DNA from: Bin80 sp964291275 | Lineage (GTDB): Bacteria; Bacteroidota; Rhodothermia; Rhodothermales; Bin80 | Length of the DNA: 64,000 nt | Reading direction: 5' to 3' | NCBI GenBank assembly: GCA_964291275.2 | Contig: OZ219799.1 | Span: 372,001 to 436,000, forward strand | Shown: piece by piece, positions 44,105 through 51,931 of the stretch | How the letters are laid out: each line of letters opens with the position of its first letter | Numbering within the stretch: position 1 is the first letter of the stretch | The notes under the pieces: model-generated | Database searches by the model: none | The model's input: the letters and a program-made list of their open reading frames with translations, nothing else | What the model was told of the DNA's origin: nothing | Translations under genes and position numbers: made by a program

Positions 44105-45073
44105 CTACGACTTAATATCTGTTGACGCTTCCGCAGCTGCTTTGGTTACAGGTTCCTGGTCCCCGGCATTTGGCAACCGTACTGAGAGAATCGCAAAAAA
44201 GAGCAGATTTATCAAGCGATGAACCAATGCTACAGCGCCAAACAATGCAGCTATGTGAGCTTCTGATACGGTCATCGTCCCCGCAATACTTACCGCCACC
44301 CCCATTATCAGCAGATCCTGGTTTGAAATTGGAATGCGAGTTACAATAATTGAAAGTGCCGCGTAAGTAAACCACGTCTGTAGAGGCACTTCCGGCATTG
44401 CCAAGTGCCATATGCTGATTTCCAACACCTGCCGCAAAAGTACACGTGTGATATGAAGCCCGAAAACTATGCGTGTTGCTCGCCACGGCATCGAAAAGAG
44501 CCACCGCCGTCGCGTAAATATTACGAGAAGCAGAATGATCGTGAAGACCCCTGCCCCCACTAAAGCAAAGGCCTGTCTTTCTCCTATCAGATCCTGAATA
44601 TTGATCCGACCTTCCAGCGCAAAAAATGCAAGAAGTAGCACCGCCATCAGGGTGGAGGCCGCCGCTGATATTATATTCATATCTCTAACGGATTCCAACA
44701 GTGCCCGGCGTGACAGATCAACATGTTTCTGTGCCCAGGCAAAAAGATATACCTCGCCCGAATAGCCCAAAACATCTTTGTTCAATATTCGCTTCTTTAT
44801 AAAGGCTTTGATACCCGCCCCCAGACGAAAATCCCACACAGATCTGTAGGCCAGTATCTGTATAGTGGGTAACAGAAAGTATAGCGCAACCAAAAGCACG
44901 TAAAATCCCGGGTTCTTCGGTAGACCCTGAAGCACCTCTTGAAATTCCACGGCCCGCAATTTCCACACCAGAAACAGAACGATCCCGATCGTGAAGGCTG
45001 TCTGAACAACGCGCAGGATGCGCCTGCCGCGCGGCGTATTTCCGAAATGCTCTAGCCGCTCATGTATTTTCAT
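44105..45073 (-). CDS. LPG-synthase-like integral membrane protein
   Basis: 322 residues with about eight hydrophobic segments, starting with a cytoplasmic stretch and TM1 VVQTAFTIGIVLFLVWKL. The ALYFLLPTIQILAYRSVWDFRLG and ADVLGYSGEVYLFAWA-like regions and the SIIVTRIPISNQDLLIMG segment resemble the flippase-like domain of lysylphosphatidylglycerol synthetase/AglD-type proteins, but the match is weak and I name it only by topology. It lies 9 bp upstream of the DUF3047 gene, so the three form an operon. Confidence 0.6.
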   Translation of the reverse strand: MKIHERLEHFGNTPRGRRILRVVQTAFTIGIVLFLVWKLRAVEFQEVLQGLPKNPGFYVLLVALYFLLPTIQILAYRSVWDFRLGAGIKAFIKKRILNKDVLGYSGEVYLFAWAQKHVDLSRRALLESVRDMNIISAAASTLMAVLLLAFFALEGRINIQDLIGERQAFALVGAGVFTIILLLVIFTRRRWLFSMPWRATRIVFGLHITRVLLRQVLEISIWHLAMPEVPLQTWFTYAALSIIVTRIPISNQDLLIMGVAVSIAGTMTVSEAHIAALFGAVALVHRLINLLFFAILSVRLPNAGDQEPVTKAAAEASTDIKS

Positions 45074-45171
45074 TGTCCGAGGACCGTTGAGAAAGCATTT
45101 GGTTCGTAATAATACCCTCTCATGTTGTATCTTCGATGGATGTGTTGAACTCTTTCGTTTAATTTCTCGCT

Positions 45172-45615
45172 ATGAGTCAGGCCGAACAGGAAGCATCTCA
45201 CACTTTTGATTCGCTCACTACTGGCGACAGCTACGAAATTTGTCGATTCGTCAGTGAGCACGATGTACTGACTTTCGCTGAAATCACCGGAGACGATAAC
45301 CCCCTCCATGTCGATGCCGCATATGCTGAAGAAACTCGTTTCGGTTATCGTATCGTGCATGGTGTATTCCTCCTGGGGCTGATCTCCAAGGTTCTTGGAC
45401 GGGATTTCCCTGGTCCAGGGAGTGTGGCCGTATCCATCTCGTGTCGCTTTCTTCGACCCGTGCGGGTCAATTCGGAAGTGCGTGTTATGGTCAAGATCGC
45501 AGAAAAATTCGAAAATAGGCGGTACGTGAAGGCAGAGACATACGTCTATAACGACGCGAACAAGCTTGCGGTGAAGGGCGAGGCCACAATCATTCCTCCG
45601 ACGAACTCAGACTGA
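45172..45615 (+). CDS. MaoC-like (R)-specific enoyl-CoA hydratase
   Basis: 147 residues forming a single hot-dog fold. The catalytic Asp-His motif of MaoC/PhaJ hydratases is clear in FAEITGDDNPLHVD near residues 44-57; RIVHGVFLLGLISKVLG and RFLRPVRVNSEV follow. It hydrates trans-2-enoyl-CoA to (R)-3-hydroxyacyl-CoA, or acts similarly in fatty acid metabolism. It diverges from the membrane protein gene upstream and converges on recF with a 26-bp 3' overlap. Confidence 0.9.
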   Translation: MSQAEQEASHTFDSLTTGDSYEICRFVSEHDVLTFAEITGDDNPLHVDAAYAEETRFGYRIVHGVFLLGLISKVLGRDFPGPGSVAVSISCRFLRPVRVNSEVRVMVKIAEKFENRRYVKAETYVYNDANKLAVKGEATIIPPTNSD

Positions 45616-46735
45616 CCTCCCCGCAATGTATATGGATGCACTGATTGGGACTACCCCACCGCATCACATTTGTCCGCAATCTTACAGCATCTGCTGCCGT
45701 CAGTAGACTCTGACCGGTAGAGTGATCTTTCAACCAGTCCAGGATCACCTCAGTCCTTTTTGGATCCAGCGAATCGAATACATCATCCAACAGCAGTAGC
45801 GGCTTTTCTTCCAACCGGGAATCCAGGTAGTAATACTGGGCTAGTTTTAACGCAATTGCAAACGAACGGTGCTGTCCAGTCGAAGCAAAGCGCCGGACCT
45901 TCCGACCGTCCAGTTTGAAGACCAATTCATCCCGATGTGGTCCTACAGTGGAGCGACCCTGTTCCCTGTCACGCTCGATCGCTCGTACGAGTGCTTCCTT
46001 CAGTGCCTCCTCTGCCTCCCCCGGAGAAGAGCAGCTTGTACTTGGAACCGCTCCCTGATAGGCAATCATAGGCTCTTCAATAGCTTCGCTCAACCGCTCC
46101 CATGCACGCTTAAGCTCCTGACCAAACTTCTCAAGGAATGCCGCCCGCAATGCTATGATTCGCCCACCAAGCCGGGCCAGGATTGCGTTTAGAGTCTCAA
46201 TCATGCCGTCATCTATCTGACGACCACGGTTATTAACCAAATATCCGTTTCGCTGTCGAAGTGCCCGCCGATAATTAATAAGATCCTCCAGATGTGCCGG
46301 CTGCGCCTGACTGAGCATACTATTCAGGAATTTTCGGCGTCCATCTGGTCCGCCGAGTGTTAGGCTCTGATCGCAGGGAGCAAATATGACCACCGGCACC
46401 AATCCAACAATATCAGCTAGACGCTCGAGAGGAGCACCGTTCACGAATACCCGTTTGCCTTCTCGAACGGCAAAAGCAATACGTATTGTAACCTCACGAC
46501 GCAACGTCCCTGCGAACTCCCCCTCAATCTCGAAAAATTTTTCGCCGCGCCGAAGCACGTAACGATCCACACCGGTCAGAAAGCTTTTCGAGAGGCAGAG
46601 ATAATGGACTGCCTCGAGGATGTTGGTTTTGCCTGCGCCATTTGGACCATATAATAAGTTTATACCTGGCGTCAGCGCCAACGTCGTGTCAGCATGCGCC
46701 CGCACGCTTCTAAGTCGGAGTGAGCGCAGGATCAT
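45590..46735 (-). CDS. recF: DNA replication and repair protein RecF
   Basis: 381 residues from the ATG at 46735, which gives the usual start MILRSLRLRSVRAH. An ATG seven codons upstream is less likely. Walker A is YGPNGAGKTNILEAVHYL near residue 33; the signature is STGQHRSFAIALKLAQ and Walker B is PLLLLDDVFDSLDPKR. It acts with RecO and RecR to load RecA at single-strand gaps. In many bacteria recF lies beside dnaA-dnaN; here it is flanked by maoC and murQ, although still within about 6 kb of the parS site. Confidence 0.95.
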   Translation of the reverse strand: MILRSLRLRSVRAHADTTLALTPGINLLYGPNGAGKTNILEAVHYLCLSKSFLTGVDRYVLRRGEKFFEIEGEFAGTLRREVTIRIAFAVREGKRVFVNGAPLERLADIVGLVPVVIFAPCDQSLTLGGPDGRRKFLNSMLSQAQPAHLEDLINYRRALRQRNGYLVNNRGRQIDDGMIETLNAILARLGGRIIALRAAFLEKFGQELKRAWERLSEAIEEPMIAYQGAVPSTSCSSPGEAEEALKEALVRAIERDREQGRSTVGPHRDELVFKLDGRKVRRFASTGQHRSFAIALKLAQYYYLDSRLEEKPLLLLDDVFDSLDPKRTEVILDWLKDHSTGQSLLTAADAVRLRTNVMRWGSPNQCIHIHCGEVSLSSSEE

Positions 46736-46843
46736 AAATAAGGAATTCGCGACCAACCCCCATTACGCAGCTTTCGTGTATTCGTTCGCCGATTGGTTCC
46801 TTTACCTCGAAAAAGCGTATACCAACCTTATCAATCACTACCC

Positions 46844-47767
46844 ATGTCCACCCCACCACCTCTTTTTGACAAGCTTCAAAGCTTAGTGACGGAACAGCGT
46901 AATCCGCGGTCGATGAATATCGACAAAGCTTCCGTAGAGGAAATTCTTACCATTATCAACACAGAAGATCATAGCGTTCCCCACGCTGTTGCGCAAGAGC
47001 TGCCCTACATAGCACAGGCTGTAGAAATTGTAACTGCCGCGCTTGAACGCGGTGGACGCCTGTTCTATGTAGGAGCGGGTACCAGCGGGCGCCTCGGTAT
47101 CCTGGATGCTTCAGAATGTCCACCCACATTCGGAACCTCCCCCGAGATTATTCAAGGCATTATCGCTGGTGGAAAAGAAGCCGTTTTTCGCGCACAGGAG
47201 GGAGCAGAAGATGTTGCCTCACATGGTGTGGATGCTCTGTCTTCAGCCGGAGTGCGCCCTCAGGATGTAGTTTGCGGTATTGCTGCGAGTCGACGTACAC
47301 CATTTGTCGTAGGTGCTGTAGGTGAAGCCCGTCGGATGGGATGCAAGACCTTATTCCTTACCTGCAATCCCCGTTCCACATTCGATATAGAGGTTGATGT
47401 GGCTATTTGTGTCGTGGTAGGGCCGGAAGTGATTATGGGTTCAACCCGCATGAAAAGTGGAACTGCACAAAAACTTGTTCTCAACATGATCACAACCGCT
47501 TCCATGATCCGTCTGGGAAAAGTGTATCAGAACATGATGGTCGACTTACAGATGACCGCGGAAAAGCTGACCCAAAGGTCTCGTCGCACCGTCATGACAG
47601 TAACCGGTCTCAGCTATGACGAAGCAACTGAAGCACTTGCAGCCGCTAATGGGCATGTAAAAACTGCACTGGTAATGATCCTTAGCAGCGTTTCAAGGGA
47701 AGAGGCAATAACGCGACTGGAGAAGTCCGGCGGGTTTGTGCGTGCAGCACTGGAGGCAAGTTTATAA
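46844..47767 (+). CDS. murQ: N-acetylmuramic acid 6-phosphate etherase
   Basis: 307 residues from the ATG at 46844. The SIS domain has VGAGTSGRLGILDASECPPTFG and, near residues 120-150, GVRPQDVVCGIAASRRTPFV. GSTRMKSGTAQKLVLNMI and the C-terminal helical (UBA-like) region YDEATEALAAANGHVKTALVMI complete the family pattern. It removes lactate from MurNAc-6-phosphate during peptidoglycan recycling. No MurNAc transporter or anhMurNAc kinase gene is adjacent. It diverges from recF. Confidence 0.95.
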   Translation: MSTPPPLFDKLQSLVTEQRNPRSMNIDKASVEEILTIINTEDHSVPHAVAQELPYIAQAVEIVTAALERGGRLFYVGAGTSGRLGILDASECPPTFGTSPEIIQGIIAGGKEAVFRAQEGAEDVASHGVDALSSAGVRPQDVVCGIAASRRTPFVVGAVGEARRMGCKTLFLTCNPRSTFDIEVDVAICVVVGPEVIMGSTRMKSGTAQKLVLNMITTASMIRLGKVYQNMMVDLQMTAEKLTQRSRRTVMTVTGLSYDEATEALAAANGHVKTALVMILSSVSREEAITRLEKSGGFVRAALEASL

Positions 47768-47968
47768 TCAATATTTCGCCCGTCCATAATCAATGGCTTA
47801 CCTGAAAGGATACTCGACGTTTTTAGTGGGTAATCTAATTTTGAACTCCTTCAGGGGCTGGAAAAGTCCTCTGAAGCCCTCTCACCACTAAATTATACCT
47901 TTTCTCCTTGGATTGCCCACCAAAAAACGCGAAGCCCACATAAATGACTTCATTTTCTGCTTCTTGGT
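47768..47968. other. murQ-mfd intergenic region
   Basis: About 200 bp. A hairpin CTTCAGGGG / CCTCTGAAG (one mismatch) lies near 47849-47876 and might end murQ transcription. No gene seen. Confidence 0.35.
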
Positions 47969-50900
47969 TTGACTGAACAACCGCTGCAAAAACTGTATTC
48001 AAAGATTGCCCGGGTTCCTGTTTTCGGGGACTTCCGCACATGGTGCTTGAAAAGCTGGGAGACACAGATGTGTCTGATTCAAGATGCACCCGGCTCATTA
48101 CCTGCGTTTCTGGTTCGACATGCCTGGACAGCAGGTCGCCCCATTGTATGTCTACTGCCCGATTTGGAAGATGCCCGTTTGCTGCACGGTGACCTAACAG
48201 AGCTGGGCCTGCCGAGTCTGCTATACCCACCATTCGGGCATACGCCCTACGACAGAGAACAAGTCGAGGACACAGCTCCCACCGTACGACGACTTGATGT
48301 GCTCCAGCAGCTCGTTGCCTCTGACCGTACTCTGGTCACGACTGGTTTCCAGGCCGTCTTTGAACGCATGCCCGCACCGGAAAAGACAGCAAATGAGTCA
48401 CTCACGATACATGCAGAAGAGCGTCTCCCGCCTGAAAAGCTCATTGACCAACTCACCGGTAAAGGCTTTGTCCGGGTCCCCTTCGTGCGGGAAGCTGGCG
48501 AAATTGCGTGGAGAGGCGGCATCGTTGATGTCTTTCCATTTTCCGGCGGCCTTCCATTGCGCCTTGAATTCTTTGGGAATGAAGTTGAATCAATTCGGGA
48601 ATTCGATGCGATCAGCCAGCGCTCCATCAGTCGGCTGGAGATCGCGCGGATAGTTCCCCGTCCTACTGACGTGTCTCGGGATATCGCATGGGTTTCGTTG
48701 CTGGACTGTTTGCACGAAGGCACACTCCTTGTGCTTTTTGACGAGCCGCGTCTGAAAGAAATGGCAGAGACGTTATGGACAGAGACGCAGGAACTGTATA
48801 CCGTCGCTTCCATTTCTGATCCTGACTGTCCTGTTCCAGAAACGCGCTATCTGCCCCCCCAGGCCTATCTTGGCATCTGTGAAGCCAACACTCGTATCTG
48901 TTTTGGTTCCTTCGGGTCGGCAACGACCACATTTCAAGTCAACGGCCGTGCTCAGCCCTCTTTCGGCGGGCATATGAAGACCGTTCGCTCGGATCTCGTG
49001 AATTCCGACCGGAAACACACCTACATTGTCTGTGACAGTACGGCCCAGCAGGAGCGCTTGCAATCCCTCCTTGAAGATGTAGAGGACACCGGCAGACTGA
49101 CACTCCTGGTAGCCTCGCTGCACCGTGGATTCTCACTGCCGGACATAGGTCTTGCCATCTACACGGACCATGAAATCTTCGGTCGGTATTTCCGGCCGCG
49201 TGCCCGCAAGGTTTCGCGCACCGGTGGGATTCGCCTTCGGGAACTTCAAGATTTCAAGCCTGGAGACTTCATCGTACACAGAGAGTATGGCATTGGCAAA
49301 TTCACGGGCTTCAGAACAATTACTGTCAAGGGGCGAAAGCAGGAGGCTGTTCGACTTATTTACGCGCGTGACGATGTGGTCTATGTAAATGTTAACGCGC
49401 TGCACAAGCTCAGCAAATATGCTGGCAAAGACGGTCAGGTCCCCTCGCTAACCCGGCTGGGTACCGGTCAATGGGAACGCACCAAGAGTCGGGCAAAAAA
49501 GCGTATCAAGGATATTGCCCGGGACCTGATTCATTTGTATGCACGCCGCAAATCCGCCCAAGGCCACGCCTTTGCTGGGGATTCGGTATGGCAGCGTGAA
49601 TTCGAGGCTTCCTTTCCTTGGCAGGATACACCGGATCAACACGAGACTGCTGCAGCGGTTAAGCGTGATATGGAAGCCGCCGCTCCTATGGACCGTCTGG
49701 TTTGCGGTGATGTTGGCTTCGGGAAAACAGAGATCGCTGTTCGTGCCGCCTTCAAAGCAGTCCAGGATGGAAAGCAGGTCGCCATCCTAGTGCCGACCAC
49801 CGTACTGGCACAGCAGCATTACCTCACCTTTTGCAAGCGGCTGGCCCTGTTCCCGGTACGGGTTGAGGTTCTTTCCCGGCGTATCTCTGGAGCAGCGGCC
49901 CGTAAACTTCTCGCGGATGTTAAGCTTGGAATGGTGGATATTCTTGTCGGCACACACCGACTGGTCTCCAATGATGTTGCTTTTCAGGATCTCGGACTCC
50001 TGATTGTGGATGAAGAGCAACGGTTCGGAGTGAGAATTAAGGAAAAACTGCGCGAAATGCGTGTCAACGTGGACACACTGACCCTGACCGCTACGCCTAT
50101 TCCACGCACATTGCAATTTTCGCTCATTGGTGCACGTGACCTTTCAATCATGGGCACACCACCGCCCAACCGACAACCTATCCACACAGAAATCCACTCC
50201 ACGAACTGGTCCCTTGTGCGTGATGCAATCTTTTACGAAATAAACCGGGGCGGACAGGTTTTCTTTGTCCATAACCGTGTGCGCTCCATTGGAGAGGTGC
50301 TATCCAGATTACAGGCCCTTCTGCCTGGTGTTCGGCTTGCTTCCGGGCACGGTCAAATGCCGGCAAGAGATCTTGAACGGACGATGACCGACTTTGTGAA
50401 CCACAAATTTGATGTACTGGTCTGCACATCAATCATAGAGAACGGACTAGATATTTCGAATGCAAATACGATCATTATCGACCGCGCCCATATGTTTGGT
50501 CTCGCCGAGATCCATCAGCTGCGTGGCCGTGTTGGTCGAAGTGACCGAAAGGCATACTGCTATTTGCTGGTGCCCTCTGTTCATGATCTGAGTCGGGATG
50601 CGCGTCAGCGCCTGCAAGCGGTTGAACAGTTCAGTGACCTTGGGAGCGGCTTTCATCTTGCCATGAGGGATCTGGACATCCGGGGAGCAGGCAACATCTT
50701 GGGCGGAGAACAGAGCGGTTTTATTGCAGATCTGGGGCTTAGTACTTACTACCAGATGCTGGAAGAAGCTGTGCAGGAGCTTCGCACCGAAGACTTTTCT
50801 GGGGAATTCAAGGACATTGATACACCCCCGATAGGAGATACCCTCGTTGACCTAGAAATAAATGCCTCTCTTCCCAAGGCTTATGTCGAGAGTGATCTGG

Positions 50901-51334
50901 AGCGACTGGCCCTGTATCGGAGAATTGGTGAGGCGACAGACCAAGATGAGCTTTCCTCTCTCGAAGAAGAGCTTCGTGACCGGTTTGGACCACTTCCCAA
51001 GCCAGCCAAACACCTCTTGCTTGGAGCTCGCATGCGCCTGATAGGGCAGGCACTCCGACTTCCTCGGATTGCTTTCCGCAATCAGCGCCTATTCCTGCAG
51101 CTCCCTGACAGTAATACAAACCAACGGTTCTACACAAAAATATTCGAGCCGCTGTTACGGGAGCTGGACGCACTTACACATCCGCATGTCCTCAAAGAAT
51201 CGAAAACCGGCAAGATGCGAGCTATCGTGCAGCGTGTACCTTCCGTTGAGGTCGCTCACTCAATCCTGCGCCGTCTGGCGGCTGCGAGTGTCTCACCTGA
51301 ACTACAACCCGAGTTGTCTCTGGAACCGGCTTGA
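47969..51334 (+). CDS. mfd: transcription-repair coupling factor
   Basis: 1121 residues from a TTG at 47969; no in-frame ATG fits the conserved start. The N-terminal UvrB-like region (AGRPIVCLLPDLEDARLLHGDL) is followed by the RNA-polymerase interaction domain (LRELQDFKPGDFIVHREYGIGKF, about 410-430). The RecG-like helicase follows with Walker A VCGDVGFGKTEIAVRAAF, the DEEQRFG box and TATPIPRTLQF, and then GRVGRSDRKAYCYLL. The C-terminal TRCF domain ends the protein. It strips stalled RNA polymerase and recruits UvrA. Its 3' end overlaps rsmG, on the opposite strand, by 113 bp. Confidence 0.96.
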   Translation: MTEQPLQKLYSKIARVPVFGDFRTWCLKSWETQMCLIQDAPGSLPAFLVRHAWTAGRPIVCLLPDLEDARLLHGDLTELGLPSLLYPPFGHTPYDREQVEDTAPTVRRLDVLQQLVASDRTLVTTGFQAVFERMPAPEKTANESLTIHAEERLPPEKLIDQLTGKGFVRVPFVREAGEIAWRGGIVDVFPFSGGLPLRLEFFGNEVESIREFDAISQRSISRLEIARIVPRPTDVSRDIAWVSLLDCLHEGTLLVLFDEPRLKEMAETLWTETQELYTVASISDPDCPVPETRYLPPQAYLGICEANTRICFGSFGSATTTFQVNGRAQPSFGGHMKTVRSDLVNSDRKHTYIVCDSTAQQERLQSLLEDVEDTGRLTLLVASLHRGFSLPDIGLAIYTDHEIFGRYFRPRARKVSRTGGIRLRELQDFKPGDFIVHREYGIGKFTGFRTITVKGRKQEAVRLIYARDDVVYVNVNALHKLSKYAGKDGQVPSLTRLGTGQWERTKSRAKKRIKDIARDLIHLYARRKSAQGHAFAGDSVWQREFEASFPWQDTPDQHETAAAVKRDMEAAAPMDRLVCGDVGFGKTEIAVRAAFKAVQDGKQVAILVPTTVLAQQHYLTFCKRLALFPVRVEVLSRRISGAAARKLLADVKLGMVDILVGTHRLVSNDVAFQDLGLLIVDEEQRFGVRIKEKLREMRVNVDTLTLTATPIPRTLQFSLIGARDLSIMGTPPPNRQPIHTEIHSTNWSLVRDAIFYEINRGGQVFFVHNRVRSIGEVLSRLQALLPGVRLASGHGQMPARDLERTMTDFVNHKFDVLVCTSIIENGLDISNANTIIIDRAHMFGLAEIHQLRGRVGRSDRKAYCYLLVPSVHDLSRDARQRLQAVEQFSDLGSGFHLAMRDLDIRGAGNILGGEQSGFIADLGLSTYYQMLEEAVQELRTEDFSGEFKDIDTPPIGDTLVDLEINASLPKAYVESDLERLALYRRIGEATDQDELSSLEEELRDRFGPLPKPAKHLLLGARMRLIGQALRLPRIAFRNQRLFLQLPDSNTNQRFYTKIFEPLLRELDALTHPHVLKESKTGKMRAIVQRVPSVEVAHSILRRLAAASVSPELQPELSLEPA

Positions 51335-51890
51335 TTTTAATCTGAACTCCTGAATAGGCCTTTCTTAACGCCTCCAGTTCAGCGTTCAGGTCTCCACCTT
51401 TCAGGCAATAGAGTTCCCCAACCCCACTCCTGTCCTGGATTGCCACACGTTCGTGCCAGCTCCAAAGCGTACAAAGGGGGGCAGTCGCACGCGATACACT
51501 GTTGTTGATCCTGTGTACAAACCCCTCCGCCCGACCATGCCAAGGTTGCAGATTGGGCAAATCAAGCTGTCGTTTGAAGGTGTTTATGGCAAATATTTTT
51601 TTCTGAACGGCATCCACCGCATGGACAGTAACTTCTGGAAACATGATTGCCAGAGGAATCGCCGGTAATCCGCCACCTGTGCCCCAGTCCACGAGCGAGG
51701 ATCCGTTCTCGAACCGGTACGCCGCAAGCACTAAACACTCCTGAATATGCTGCATAAACCCCTTGCCCGCCGTACGCCTTGACAACAAGTTCAATCGCCT
51801 GTTGTACCGCTGCAGCAACTCGGAAAATGCAAGAAGTTTTTCACGTTGTTGTGTCTGGAGTGTCAAATGCAAATGTTTCACGTGAAACAT
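51222..51890 (-). CDS. rsmG: 16S rRNA (guanine-527-N7)-methyltransferase
   Basis: 222 residues from the ATG at 51890 (MFHVKHLHL), the classic RsmG start. An ATG nine codons upstream exists. The Rossmann fold has SLVDWGTGGGLPAIPLAIMFPEV and the SAM-binding VHAVDAVQKKIFAINTFK, followed by LQPWHGRAE. It methylates G527 of 16S rRNA. The start codon region contains the parS palindrome. The last 20 or so residues (PPDGAGLSERPQRKVHAAR) are encoded within the mfd 3' end on the opposite strand and may be an extension with no conserved role. Confidence 0.93.
   Translation of the reverse strand: MFHVKHLHLTLQTQQREKLLAFSELLQRYNRRLNLLSRRTAGKGFMQHIQECLVLAAYRFENGSSLVDWGTGGGLPAIPLAIMFPEVTVHAVDAVQKKIFAINTFKRQLDLPNLQPWHGRAEGFVHRINNSVSRATAPLCTLWSWHERVAIQDRSGVGELYCLKGGDLNAELEALRKAYSGVQIKIKPVPETTRVVVQVRHSQPPDGAGLSERPQRKVHAAR
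51874..51889. promoter_or_regulatory. parS centromere-like site
   Basis: TGTTTCACGTGAAACA is a perfect 16-bp palindrome identical to the parS consensus bound by ParB. It extends to ATGTTTCACGTGAAACAT (51873-51890) and encodes MFHVKH at the rsmG start. parS sites cluster near oriC, and rsmG is a known location. I saw no second copy in the window. Confidence 0.88.
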
Positions 51891-51931
51891 TTCTGAGTCC
51901 CTATCCTCATGACCCATTATTTCCTGTCGGA

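Noticed and set aside
50178..50190. DnaA-box-like CTATCCACA near an expected origin region
   Set aside because: Single imperfect match inside mfd coding sequence; no cluster of boxes or AT-rich unwinding region, so no oriC is called.
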